A DNA stretch of 64,000 bases from Nonomuraea sp. PA05 (GTDB lineage: Bacteria > Actinomycetota > Actinomycetes > Streptosporangiales > Streptosporangiaceae): assembly GCF_008086045.1 (NCBI RefSeq), contig NZ_VSEY01000008.1:186001-250000 (forward strand), written 5' to 3'. This document shows positions 26,766 through 34,448 of the stretch, piece after piece (position 1 is the stretch's first letter; every line of letters starts with the position of its first letter). A model generated the notes under the pieces. The model had not been told where the DNA came from, searched no databases, and saw only the letters and a list, made by a program, of their open reading frames with translations. The translations under genes were made by a program, and so were the position numbers.

Positions 26766-27593
26766 TCACAGGCGCGCCAGCAGCTCCGCCTTCTTGGCCT
26801 GGAACTCCTCCTCCGTCAGCACCCCGGCGTCCCGCAACTCGCCCAGCTTCGCGATCAGCTCGGCCACCTGAAGCCCGCGCGCGGCGATCGGCCGCCGTCT
26901 AGGAAGGGACGGAACGGCGGCCAGGACGGCGGCGGCGAAGGGCAGCGACTTGTGGGTGGCGCCCCAGCCGAGGCTGAAGATGACGGACGCCGGATCCTTG
27001 TTCGGATCGGAGGGCATGCGCCGCCCGCGCACCTTCAGCCGGAGCGAGCCGCTGGCCCCCTCGGGCGCGTGCCACTCGACCCCCTCCAGTTCGGCGATGG
27101 AAAAGCGCTGGTCACCGGCCGAGTACTTGGCGGAGGACGCTCCGGACCAGAACCAGGTGAAGGTGACGTGGTCGCCGTCGAAGGACGCGGCGCCGTCCCA
27201 GCCCTTGAAGGCGAGCGGCACCGGGGGAGCGGCGATGAGGAAGCGGTCGGCGGGACCGCGGTCGGTCAGGGCCGAGCGCAGCTTGTCCGCGTAGTAGTCG
27301 GCGAGCGTCTCCTTGGCGGCGGGCAACACCAGCCGGAAGGGGTCGGCGGGCGCCTTGAGCTGGCCGGCGGCGGCCGCCAGCACGGGGTCGGCGCCCTGCC
27401 TGGGCACCAGGCGCAGCACCACGGTGCGGCGCCTGCCAGGGGTGAGTGCGACGTCTGCGAGGGCCGCGTAGGGGACGACGCGTACGCCGAGCGCGGTGAC
27501 GAGTCTGGTGGCTCCGCGCTGCCCGGGGGTGATGGTGAGCGACTCAGGTCCGAATGCCCACGTGCAGTTCAGGCCCGCTAAGACATCCTCCAT
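26766..27593 (-). CDS. DUF4429 protein with C-terminal SHOCT domain
   Basis: 275 residues. Two DUF4429 units of beta-rich sequence (about 1-115 and 120-225; each contains an F.LVLP-like or I.FSLG-like strand) are followed by a 30-residue SHOCT helix pair (IAKLGELRDAGVLTEEEF). SHOCT domains are usually oligomerisation or membrane-related adaptors. The protein has no membrane segment and its role is unknown. It is convergent with the SDR gene, with 1 bp between the stops. Confidence 0.85.
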   Translation of the reverse strand: MEDVLAGLNCTWAFGPESLTITPGQRGATRLVTALGVRVVPYAALADVALTPGRRRTVVLRLVPRQGADPVLAAAAGQLKAPADPFRLVLPAAKETLADYYADKLRSALTDRGPADRFLIAAPPVPLAFKGWDGAASFDGDHVTFTWFWSGASSAKYSAGDQRFSIAELEGVEWHAPEGASGSLRLKVRGRRMPSDPNKDPASVIFSLGWGATHKSLPFAAAVLAAVPSLPRRRPIAARGLQVAELIAKLGELRDAGVLTEEEFQAKKAELLARL

Positions 27594-27681
27594 TACCCCA
27601 GCGTACGTGGCGGTTTGCCGTAATAAAGACTGATGAATGACGCAATGGTGGACGGATGGCCGCCGTCGTTAGCGTCGGCGG

Positions 27682-29112
27682 GTGCTGAGAACGTTGCTCG
27701 TCACCATCATGCTTCTCCTGCCCGCCGGCCCCGCCGCCACCGCGCGGGAGGCGGTCACCGCCGAGGCGGTGGACGCGTTCGTCACCCGGTACCGGGAGCG
27801 GACCGGGCTGCCAGGAGCCGCGGTCGCCGTCACCCACGGCGACCGCGTCGTGCGCGCCGCCGGTTACGGGCGAACCGCGACCGGTGACCCGCTCACGGCG
27901 GACACGCCGATGGCGGTGGCGTCGGTGAGCAAGTCGTTCACCGCCACCGCCGTCCTGCGGCTCGTGGAGCGCGGCGAGGTCGAGCTGGACCAGCCGGTGC
28001 GCCGCTACCTGCCCGAGTTCGCCATGGCCGACCCCCGGGCGGCCGGGATCACCGTCCGTCAGTTGCTGAACCAGACCTCGGGCATGGCCGACTCCGCCTT
28101 CCACGAGAAGAGCCTCCCCCAGCCGGCGACGCTGCGGGGAGCCGTCGCCCGGCTGAGGACGGCCCGGCTCGCGTCGGCCCCGGGCACCGCCTACAGCTAC
28201 CACAACACGAACTTCCAGGTCGCCGCCCGGCTGGTCGAGGTGGTGAGCGGCGAGCCGTTCGCGGCCTTCCTGCGCGCCGAGGTGTTCGCGCCGCTCGGCA
28301 TGCGCCACAGCACCACCATCGACACGGACCGCGACCTGCCCGGCAGTGCCCGCGGTCACCTGTACGTGCTCGGCCGCCCCATCCCGCTGCCCGAGCCGGC
28401 CGGGTTCGGCAACGGCTCAGGCGGCGTGCTCAGCACCGCTCACGACATGGCCCGCTGGCTGATCGCGCAGAACACCGGCGACGGCGTCCTGTCGGCGGCC
28501 GGCGTGCGGGTCTCGCGTACGCCGTCCCCGCAGAACCCCGAGTACGCGCTCGGCTGGACCCTCGGCAAGACCCCGCGCGGAGCCGCCACGGTCGAGCACG
28601 AGGGCGACCTGTTCACCTCCACGGCGTACCAGCTCCTGATTCCGGCGTCGGGATACGGGATCGCGGTCATGGCGAATACCGGCATGGCGTTCGAGGACGC
28701 GGACACGCTCATGGCCGGGCTGGTCGCGCTGGTCGAGGGGGACGCGCCGGCGCAGCCGGGTTTCTCGCCTCTCCTGGTCACCGACCTGCTGTTCCTGCTG
28801 GCGGCCCTGGCGACGATCGTCCTGGGCGTGCGTGGCGTGGTGCGCGCCCGGCGGTGGACCGCCCGGTGGTGGGCGTTGCCGCTCCACCTGGCGCCGCTCG
28901 CGCTGTGCCTGCTGGCCGCTCCCGTCTTCCGGGTGCTCGCCCGGGGCAGCGACATCGCGTGGATCCAGGTGGTCTATCTCTATCCGACGTTCATGGCCGC
29001 GCTGGTGACGGCTGCGGCGGCGGGGACGGCGGTGGTGATCGCCCGCCTCGCCGCCCGGTGGGCAGGACGCCGGGCGATGCCCCGAGGGGTGATCGCCCGG
29101 CCGCACCGCTAG
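27682..29112 (+). CDS. Serine hydrolase (class C beta-lactamase fold) with C-terminal membrane helices
   Basis: 476 residues. A signal peptide (about 1-20) is followed by a penicillin-binding-protein-type domain with SVSK (SxxK nucleophile), YHN (YxN) and HEGD (HxG), all three catalytic motifs intact. Residues about 365-465 hold three or four membrane helices, so the hydrolase sits outside the cell, anchored at its C terminus. The natural substrate may be a peptide, ester or D-amino-acid amide; resistance to beta-lactams is not implied. The last 4 bp overlap the convergent ATPase gene. Confidence 0.88.
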   Translation: MLRTLLVTIMLLLPAGPAATAREAVTAEAVDAFVTRYRERTGLPGAAVAVTHGDRVVRAAGYGRTATGDPLTADTPMAVASVSKSFTATAVLRLVERGEVELDQPVRRYLPEFAMADPRAAGITVRQLLNQTSGMADSAFHEKSLPQPATLRGAVARLRTARLASAPGTAYSYHNTNFQVAARLVEVVSGEPFAAFLRAEVFAPLGMRHSTTIDTDRDLPGSARGHLYVLGRPIPLPEPAGFGNGSGGVLSTAHDMARWLIAQNTGDGVLSAAGVRVSRTPSPQNPEYALGWTLGKTPRGAATVEHEGDLFTSTAYQLLIPASGYGIAVMANTGMAFEDADTLMAGLVALVEGDAPAQPGFSPLLVTDLLFLLAALATIVLGVRGVVRARRWTARWWALPLHLAPLALCLLAAPVFRVLARGSDIAWIQVVYLYPTFMAALVTAAAAGTAVVIARLAARWAGRRAMPRGVIARPHR

Positions 29113-29879
29113 ACGGTGGCGTGGCCGCGAACGAGCCGCCCCACCTCGGCGCGCAGGTGCACGAAGTCAGGATGCTCCCGCGTGGTGATCTGGTCACGCG
29201 GCCCGGGCAGATCCACCTTCAGATCCCCCACCACGTGCGCGGGCGCCTTGGACAGCACGACCACCCGGTCACCGACGTACACGCTCTCGTCGATGTCATG
29301 CGTGATGAGCACGATCGTCATCTGGTGGTGACCGCGCACCTTGAGCACCAGGTCCTCAAGGTCCTCCCTGGTCTGCGCGTCCACGGACCCGAACGGCTCG
29401 TCCATGAGCATCAGCGTCGGCCGGTAGGCGAGTGCCCGCGCGATCGCGACGCGCTGCTGCATGCCGCCGGAGAGCTGGAACGGGTACTTGCGTCCCGCGT
29501 TGGACAGGCCCACCGACTCCAGCGCCTCGGCGGCGGCCTCGCGGCGCTGCTTCTTGTCCATGTTCTTGCGGCGCAGCGGCAGGGCCACGTTGTCGGCGAC
29601 CGACATCCACGGGAACAGCGAGCGGCTGTAGTCCTGGAAGACCACGGCGAGGTTGTCCGGCGTCTGGCGGACGAGCTCGCCGTCCACCCTGACCTGCCCG
29701 CCCGTGGGCTGGATGAGGCCGGCGATGGAGCGGAGCAGCGTCGACTTACCGCAGCCGGAGGGGCCCACGATGCAGAGCAGCTCGCCCGCGGCGACGCTCA
29801 GGTTGAGTCCTTCGATGGCGTGGTGCGCGTTGGGAGTACCGCCGCCGTACACATGGGAAAGGTTGTCTATCTCGAGCAA
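29109..29879 (-). CDS. NitT/TauT-type ABC transporter ATPase (the only one for three importers)
   Basis: 256 residues, SsuB/TauB type. Walker A GPSGCGKST, Q-loop FQDYSRSLFPWMS, signature LSGGMQQRV, Walker B LMLMDEPFGSVD, LITHDIDES. TTG start with AGGA about 7 nt upstream. It is the last gene of the leftward set that begins with the binding protein at 33933. The two further sets of binding protein plus permeases at 41660-48030 have no ATPase in the window, so this protein may power all three (inference). Confidence 0.92.
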   Translation of the reverse strand: MLEIDNLSHVYGGGTPNAHHAIEGLNLSVAAGELLCIVGPSGCGKSTLLRSIAGLIQPTGGQVRVDGELVRQTPDNLAVVFQDYSRSLFPWMSVADNVALPLRRKNMDKKQRREAAAEALESVGLSNAGRKYPFQLSGGMQQRVAIARALAYRPTLMLMDEPFGSVDAQTREDLEDLVLKVRGHHQMTIVLITHDIDESVYVGDRVVVLSKAPAHVVGDLKVDLPGPRDQITTREHPDFVHLRAEVGRLVRGHATV

Positions 29880-30038
29880 TGGAATTCCTAGGGGGCGAGA
29901 CCGCGGTCAGCACGGCAACTCTTCCGGAGTCGGAATTGACTCTAGCGGAGCGGAAAATGCTGGACATGTCAGTCAGGTAAACCTATTCTGGCGCGATCTT
30001 ACTCTGGCACGTTCCGGCCTGTCATGGGAGTCACAGGG

Positions 30039-31274
30039 TCAAACACTCCATGACTCCCTTTCGTTCAGCGCCCGCACGTCGGCGTCGGAGATGCCGCGCT
30101 GGGCGGCCTCCATGGCGGCCACCTCCGCGGCCGTGAGCACCTCGCCGATGTGCCGGAATCCGCCGGGCGCGCGCCGGCTGACCAGCGCGATCGTCTCTTC
30201 GAGCGGCAGCGAGCGGTGCGCGAGCACGAGCGCCGACGTGGGCGGGCGCCTCTCCTGTTCGTACGCCGCCAGCGCCGCCCCCGGTTCGTCGTGCGTGGCC
30301 AGGCAACGGGCCAGGTACCGGGCGTCGAGCACGGCCTGGGAGCCGCCGTTGGAGCCGACGGGGTACATGGGGTGGGCGGCGTCGCCGAGCAGGGTGACCC
30401 GGCCTTCGCCCCAGCGTGGCAGGGGGTCGCGGTCGACCATCGGGTACTCGAGTATCCGCTTGGTGGCGGCGAGCAATGCCGGGATGTCGACGAGCGGGTA
30501 CTTCCACGCGGCGAAATGCGCGCAGACGTCGGCGTGGGCGCCCTCGCGGGACCAATCGGCGTCCGGGACGATCCCGGGCTCGGCCACCTTTACCTCGGCC
30601 ACCCAATTGAGCAGCCGGGGATTGCGCGCCGAGATGTGATAAGTGACGAATTTCGCGGCGGAGTTCGAGCCGCCGGCCAGCACCGTGGCGCCGTCGAGCA
30701 CCTGGTCGCTGTCGCCCACCCCGCGCCACATCCTGATCCCGCCCCACCGCAGCGGGTCGCCGGCCGGGTCGTGCAGCCTGGCGCGGACGGACGACTGCAC
30801 CCCGTCGGCGCCGACCAGCACGTCCACCCGCTCCCGCGAGATCCGCCCGCCCTCCCGGAGGGTGACGAGCACCCCGGCGTCGTCCTGCTCGAAGTCCTCG
30901 AAGGCGACGCCGGTGCGCACCGGCCCGATCCGCTTCTCGACCGCCGCCAGGAGCAGCATCTGCAGCTCGCCCCGGTGCACGCTGTACTGCGGCCACCGGA
31001 AACCGGCCGACCGCCCGCGCGGCAGGGCCATGATGATGTTGCCGTGCCGGTCGGCGACCGACATGAAGGTGGTCTCCACGCCCAGCTCCGCCAGCTCGGG
31101 GCCGAGCCCGAGCTCGGTGAACTCGCGTACGGCGTGCGGTTGCACGTTGATGCCCACCCCGAGCGGCCGCAACGTGCGGGCCGCCTCCACCACCACACAG
31201 TCGAGGCCCGCGGCGTGCAGGCTCAGCGCCGTGCTCAGCCCCCCGATGCCCCCACCAACGATCATCGTCTTCAT
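30039..31274 (-). CDS. PhzS-like FAD-dependent monooxygenase
   Basis: 411 residues, group A flavoprotein hydroxylase. FAD-binding GGGIGGLSTALSLHAAG at the N terminus, then LRPLGVGINVQPHAV, the DG motif VLVGADGVQSSVRARL, and the second FAD motif VTLLGDAAHPMYPVGSNGGS. Segments such as PQYSVHRGELQMLLLAAVE and YPMVDRDPLPRWG closely resemble 5-methylphenazine-1-carboxylate monooxygenase (PhzS). No phenazine core genes are present. It lies between permease and ATPase genes of importer 1, which suggests that the imported molecule is an aromatic that is hydroxylated. Confidence 0.85.
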   Translation of the reverse strand: MKTMIVGGGIGGLSTALSLHAAGLDCVVVEAARTLRPLGVGINVQPHAVREFTELGLGPELAELGVETTFMSVADRHGNIIMALPRGRSAGFRWPQYSVHRGELQMLLLAAVEKRIGPVRTGVAFEDFEQDDAGVLVTLREGGRISRERVDVLVGADGVQSSVRARLHDPAGDPLRWGGIRMWRGVGDSDQVLDGATVLAGGSNSAAKFVTYHISARNPRLLNWVAEVKVAEPGIVPDADWSREGAHADVCAHFAAWKYPLVDIPALLAATKRILEYPMVDRDPLPRWGEGRVTLLGDAAHPMYPVGSNGGSQAVLDARYLARCLATHDEPGAALAAYEQERRPPTSALVLAHRSLPLEETIALVSRRAPGGFRHIGEVLTAAEVAAMEAAQRGISDADVRALNERESWSV

Positions 31275-31313
31275 GGCGCCCCCAGACGCGACGACGTCCC
31301 CGTGGCAGCGACT

Positions 31314-32117
31314 CTAGCCGACGAGTTGCTGCGCGGCGTGGTGCCAGCCGAGCACCCGCCGCTCGACGATCAGGAACAGCTCGTTGAGCAGGTAGCCCAG
31401 GATGCCGAGCAGCACGATCCCGGCCCACATGGCGGGCAGGTCGAACGTCGCGTACGCGTCGGTGAGCTGGAAGCCGATGCCGTTGGTGGTGCCGGGCAGC
31501 AGCTCGGAGAAGACCATGACGATCAGCGAGAGCGACAGGGCCAGCCGCAGCCCGGCGAACATCTTGGGCAGCGCGGACGGCAGGATGACCCGGACGAGCC
31601 GTTCGGTGTGCGACAGCCGGAACGCCTTGCAGGTGTCCAGGTGCAGCGGCTCCACCGAGCGGGCGCCGTCGGCGGTGTTGAGCAGCACCGGCCACACGAT
31701 GCTGAACACGATGAACGCGAGCTGCATCCGCAGCCCGAAGCCGAACACCACCAGGAAGACGGTGACCAGCGCGGGCGGCGGGATGGCGCGCAGGAACTGC
31801 AGCACGCCGTCGAGATAGTCGTACGCGCGCGCCGACAGCCCCACCGCCAGCCCGAGCACCACCCCGGCCAGCGCGCCCCCGGCGAACCCGAGTGCCATCC
31901 GGCCCAGGCTGGGCAGGATGTTGCCGATGGCCAGGTCGGTGAGGAACAGCGTGCCGGGCGGCCCGGAGAACCACATCGCGTGCATCCTGGTCATGATCGT
32001 GCTGGGCGGCGGGAAGAACGGGCTGGCCGCCACCAGGGTGGCCAGCTCCCAGAGCAGGACGAGCCCGGCCAGCACCAGCGTCCTGAACACGGCGGTGCGC
32101 ATTCCCCGCCCCCTCAT
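31314..32117 (-). CDS. NitT/TauT-type ABC permease (importer 1, second)
   Basis: 267-residue inner-membrane permease with about six helices. Characteristic segments are PPPSTIMTRMHAMWFSGPPG after the first helix, FLRAIPPPALVTVFLVVFG, and the C-terminal VERRVLGWHH. The start overlaps the upstream permease stop (ATGA at 32114-32117). A second in-frame ATG at 32102 is an alternative start. Confidence 0.9.
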   Translation of the reverse strand: MRGRGMRTAVFRTLVLAGLVLLWELATLVAASPFFPPPSTIMTRMHAMWFSGPPGTLFLTDLAIGNILPSLGRMALGFAGGALAGVVLGLAVGLSARAYDYLDGVLQFLRAIPPPALVTVFLVVFGFGLRMQLAFIVFSIVWPVLLNTADGARSVEPLHLDTCKAFRLSHTERLVRVILPSALPKMFAGLRLALSLSLIVMVFSELLPGTTNGIGFQLTDAYATFDLPAMWAGIVLLGILGYLLNELFLIVERRVLGWHHAAQQLVG

Positions 32118-32938
32118 GAGCGCTCTCCCAACTGCGCGTGGTGCCAGCGGAAGGCCCGCCGTTCGACGGCCACCAGCAGCGCGTTCACCGCGACACCGAA
32201 CAGCCCCACCCAGAACACCCCGGCCAGGATGTCGGTCATGCGCGCGGGCACGGCGATGCCGGCGAAGAAGATGAACACGCCGATGCCGTCGCCCCGCCCG
32301 GCCACGATCTCGGTGCTGACGGTCAGGATGAGCGCCACGCCGGCGGCCAGCCGGAAGCCGGTGGTGATGAACGGCGCCGACGAGGGCAGCGAGACCCGCA
32401 GCAGCACGGACAGGGGGCCGAAGCCGTAGGAGCGCAGGGACTCCTTGGCCAGGGGGTCCACGCCGCGCAGGCCGTACATCGTGTTGTAGAGGATGGGCCA
32501 CAGCGAGGCGTAGACCACCAGCGCGATCCGGTGCTGCAGGCCCGTGCCGATCACCAGCGCCACCAGCGGGATCAGCGCCACGGAGGGGATCGGCCGCAGG
32601 AACTCCACGACCGAGCGCATGGCGGCGTCCACGATCGGCACGCTGCCGAGCAGCAGGCCGAGCGGCACGGCGATCAGGGCCGCCACGCACAGTCCGATGG
32701 CCCAGGCGAGCAGGCTGGTCAGGGCGTGCGTGCGGAAGGCCGGGTCGAGCAGCAGCGCGGCGGCGCGCCCGACGATCTCGGAGGCGGGCGGCAGGAACTC
32801 GGGGTCGGCCAGCCCTGTTCTGCCGGCCAGTTCGATGAGGGCGGCGAACGCGAGAGCCCCGGCCGCCCGGCGGTACCAGCGGGACGCGGAGGACACCGCG
32901 GACGCCGGACGGGCGCGGGGCAGGAGCTGCGTGCTCAC
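32114..32938 (-). CDS. NitT/TauT-type ABC permease (importer 1, first)
   Basis: 274-residue permease. It shares EFLRPIPSVALIPLVALVIG, YASLWPILYNTMYG, DPLAKESLRSYGFGPLSVLL (coupling loop) and the C-terminal ERRAFRWHH with the first permeases of importers 2 and 3. The GTG start overlaps the stop of the binding-protein gene (GTGA), so a longer N terminus reaching 33004 is not needed. Confidence 0.9.
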   Translation of the reverse strand: MSTQLLPRARPASAVSSASRWYRRAAGALAFAALIELAGRTGLADPEFLPPASEIVGRAAALLLDPAFRTHALTSLLAWAIGLCVAALIAVPLGLLLGSVPIVDAAMRSVVEFLRPIPSVALIPLVALVIGTGLQHRIALVVYASLWPILYNTMYGLRGVDPLAKESLRSYGFGPLSVLLRVSLPSSAPFITTGFRLAAGVALILTVSTEIVAGRGDGIGVFIFFAGIAVPARMTDILAGVFWVGLFGVAVNALLVAVERRAFRWHHAQLGERS

Positions 32939-33933
32939 CCGGAGGTGGTGGGCGACATGAGTGACTTGACGTCGATCTCCTTCGTCAGCCACTTGGCTTC
33001 CCACATCCAGTCGGCCACCCGCTGGAGGCGGACCGGGTTGTCATTGCTGGAGAAGTAGGGGAAGGTCACGGTCGCCGCCGTGGCGGCGTCGATCTGCGTG
33101 AAGTTGGGCAGCACCTTGGCCACCACTTCGCGGTTGTTCTCCATGAGCTTGGCCGCGTTGTGGATGGCGCGCTGGAAGGCCGCCGCCGTCTTCGGGTTCT
33201 TGTCGTACCAGTCCTGGGTGCTGACGTAGCCGGAGATGGGGAACTCGGCGGCGGGGCCGGAGGCGGGGTCGAGGATCTTGCGGGCGCCCATGGCGGAGGT
33301 GGCGGCGGTGACCATGGGCTCGCCCAGGTAGGCGGCGTCGATCTGGCCGCCCTTCCACGAGGGCATGATGTTCTGGAACGTCACCTGGACGTACTTGATG
33401 GTGGCCGGATCGACGTTGTTGGCCTTGAGCACCTGGGTGAGGGCCAGCTCCTGGAAGTTGTGCAGGACGTTGACGTTGATCGTCTTGCCTTCGAGGTCCT
33501 TCGGCGTCTTGATGGGGGAGCCGGGCAGGGCCATGATGCTCAGCGAGTCGGGGGCCGCGCGAGAGCCCTCGGCCAGGATGCGCAGTTTGAGCGCCTGCTT
33601 GTCGTGCGCGGCGAACATCGACACGTAGTTGCCGAACATGGCGTCGATCTCGCCCTTGACCATCATGGGGATGGCTTCCGGCGCGGCCTGGACGACCTCG
33701 GGGGTGACGTCCAGCCCTTCCTGCTCGAACAGGCCCTGGTCGATGGCGACGTAGATGGCGGCACTGTCGATGGCGGGCAGGGTTGCGATCTTGAGCTTCG
33801 TCTTCTCCAGGCCGCCGGCGGATGCGGAGGGCGGGGCGCTGGCGGTCGTTTCGGCGCCGGTGCTGCACGCCGCGGCGCCGAGGGTCAAAGCGAACCCGAT
33901 GATGGCGGCTCTGGCGGATCGGCCAAGCCTCAT
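32935..33933 (-). CDS. NitT/TauT-type substrate-binding lipoprotein (importer 1)
   Basis: 332 residues. Signal peptide with lipobox GAAAC near residue 23, then GGLEKTKLKIATLPAID, the start motif shared by all three binding proteins here. Fold markers are IYVAIDQGLFEQEGLDVTPE and the SPIKTPKDLEGKTINVNVL hinge. Family: NMT1/THI5-like and SsuA-like. ATG 33933 is chosen because GGGAG lies 8 nt upstream and the signal peptide starts there. It is divergent from conservon 3 over 515 bp. The ligand is unknown; sulfonates, thiamine or riboflavin precursors and aromatics are possible. Confidence 0.88.
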   Translation of the reverse strand: MRLGRSARAAIIGFALTLGAAACSTGAETTASAPPSASAGGLEKTKLKIATLPAIDSAAIYVAIDQGLFEQEGLDVTPEVVQAAPEAIPMMVKGEIDAMFGNYVSMFAAHDKQALKLRILAEGSRAAPDSLSIMALPGSPIKTPKDLEGKTINVNVLHNFQELALTQVLKANNVDPATIKYVQVTFQNIMPSWKGGQIDAAYLGEPMVTAATSAMGARKILDPASGPAAEFPISGYVSTQDWYDKNPKTAAAFQRAIHNAAKLMENNREVVAKVLPNFTQIDAATAATVTFPYFSSNDNPVRLQRVADWMWEAKWLTKEIDVKSLMSPTTSG

Positions 33934-34448
33934 GTCAGGGACTCCCTTCAGATGGAGCCAGGGGGGGACCGGGTGGCTTCTGCTCCCGGGGGCTGCGTGC
34001 CTGACGCACAACAGGGATTGACCGTAGCACCAAATGGGTGGTCATTATGGCGAAGATAACACTTGTGGTTGCAATGTCCGATTGCCGCTATATCGTGAAA
34101 ATTTGACGACCTGCAAGAAGGCTGGCGTTTGTCCGGTTTGGGAAAGGAGGTGACTGGCGGGACTTCGGTTGCTGATGTGGTGATTTCGGTTCGATGTATT
34201 CCGCTTGTCAGGACGAGGCTCGCGGAACGGTCGATCGTTGCCGCATATCCCCAGGTGGGAGCCGCTTTACCGATTCTGTCGCATTTTCTGGACATCTAGG
34301 GATAAACACCTCATCGGGGCACTTTCGGTGGTTGGCCCTGGTCGGCCCGTGTGCTCAAATGGCGCATATCTCGATGGACAAAATTGCCCGACGTGAAAAC
34401 CCGCATGTCACCGAGAATTCCCTCAAGGGCGAGAGGTTGCGAAGGCAA
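33934..34448. promoter_or_regulatory. Divergent intergenic region between importer 1 and conservon 3
   Basis: No supported gene. It is relatively A/T-rich in the middle (34020-34120). TGTGCTCAAAT at 34350-34360 recurs upstream of cvnA4 at almost the same distance (89 and 90 nt from the start), and GGCGAGAGGTTGC just before the start is also shared. No clear operator or riboswitch is recognised. Confidence 0.45.

Noticed and set aside
27682..29112. Antibiotic-resistance beta-lactamase
   Set aside because: The fold and motifs are shared by many esterases and peptidases; the membrane tail and lack of a regulatory partner argue against a dedicated lactamase.
30022..30057. Terminator after the monooxygenase gene
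   Set aside because: GGGAGTC/GACTCCC arms have a long loop, span the stop codon and have no T-run on the transcribed side, and the operon continues to the ATPase.
30150..32429. 759-residue plus-strand frame over the monooxygenase and permease genes
   Set aside because: Crosses two well-supported minus-strand genes and has His/Gln/Arg-rich shadow composition.
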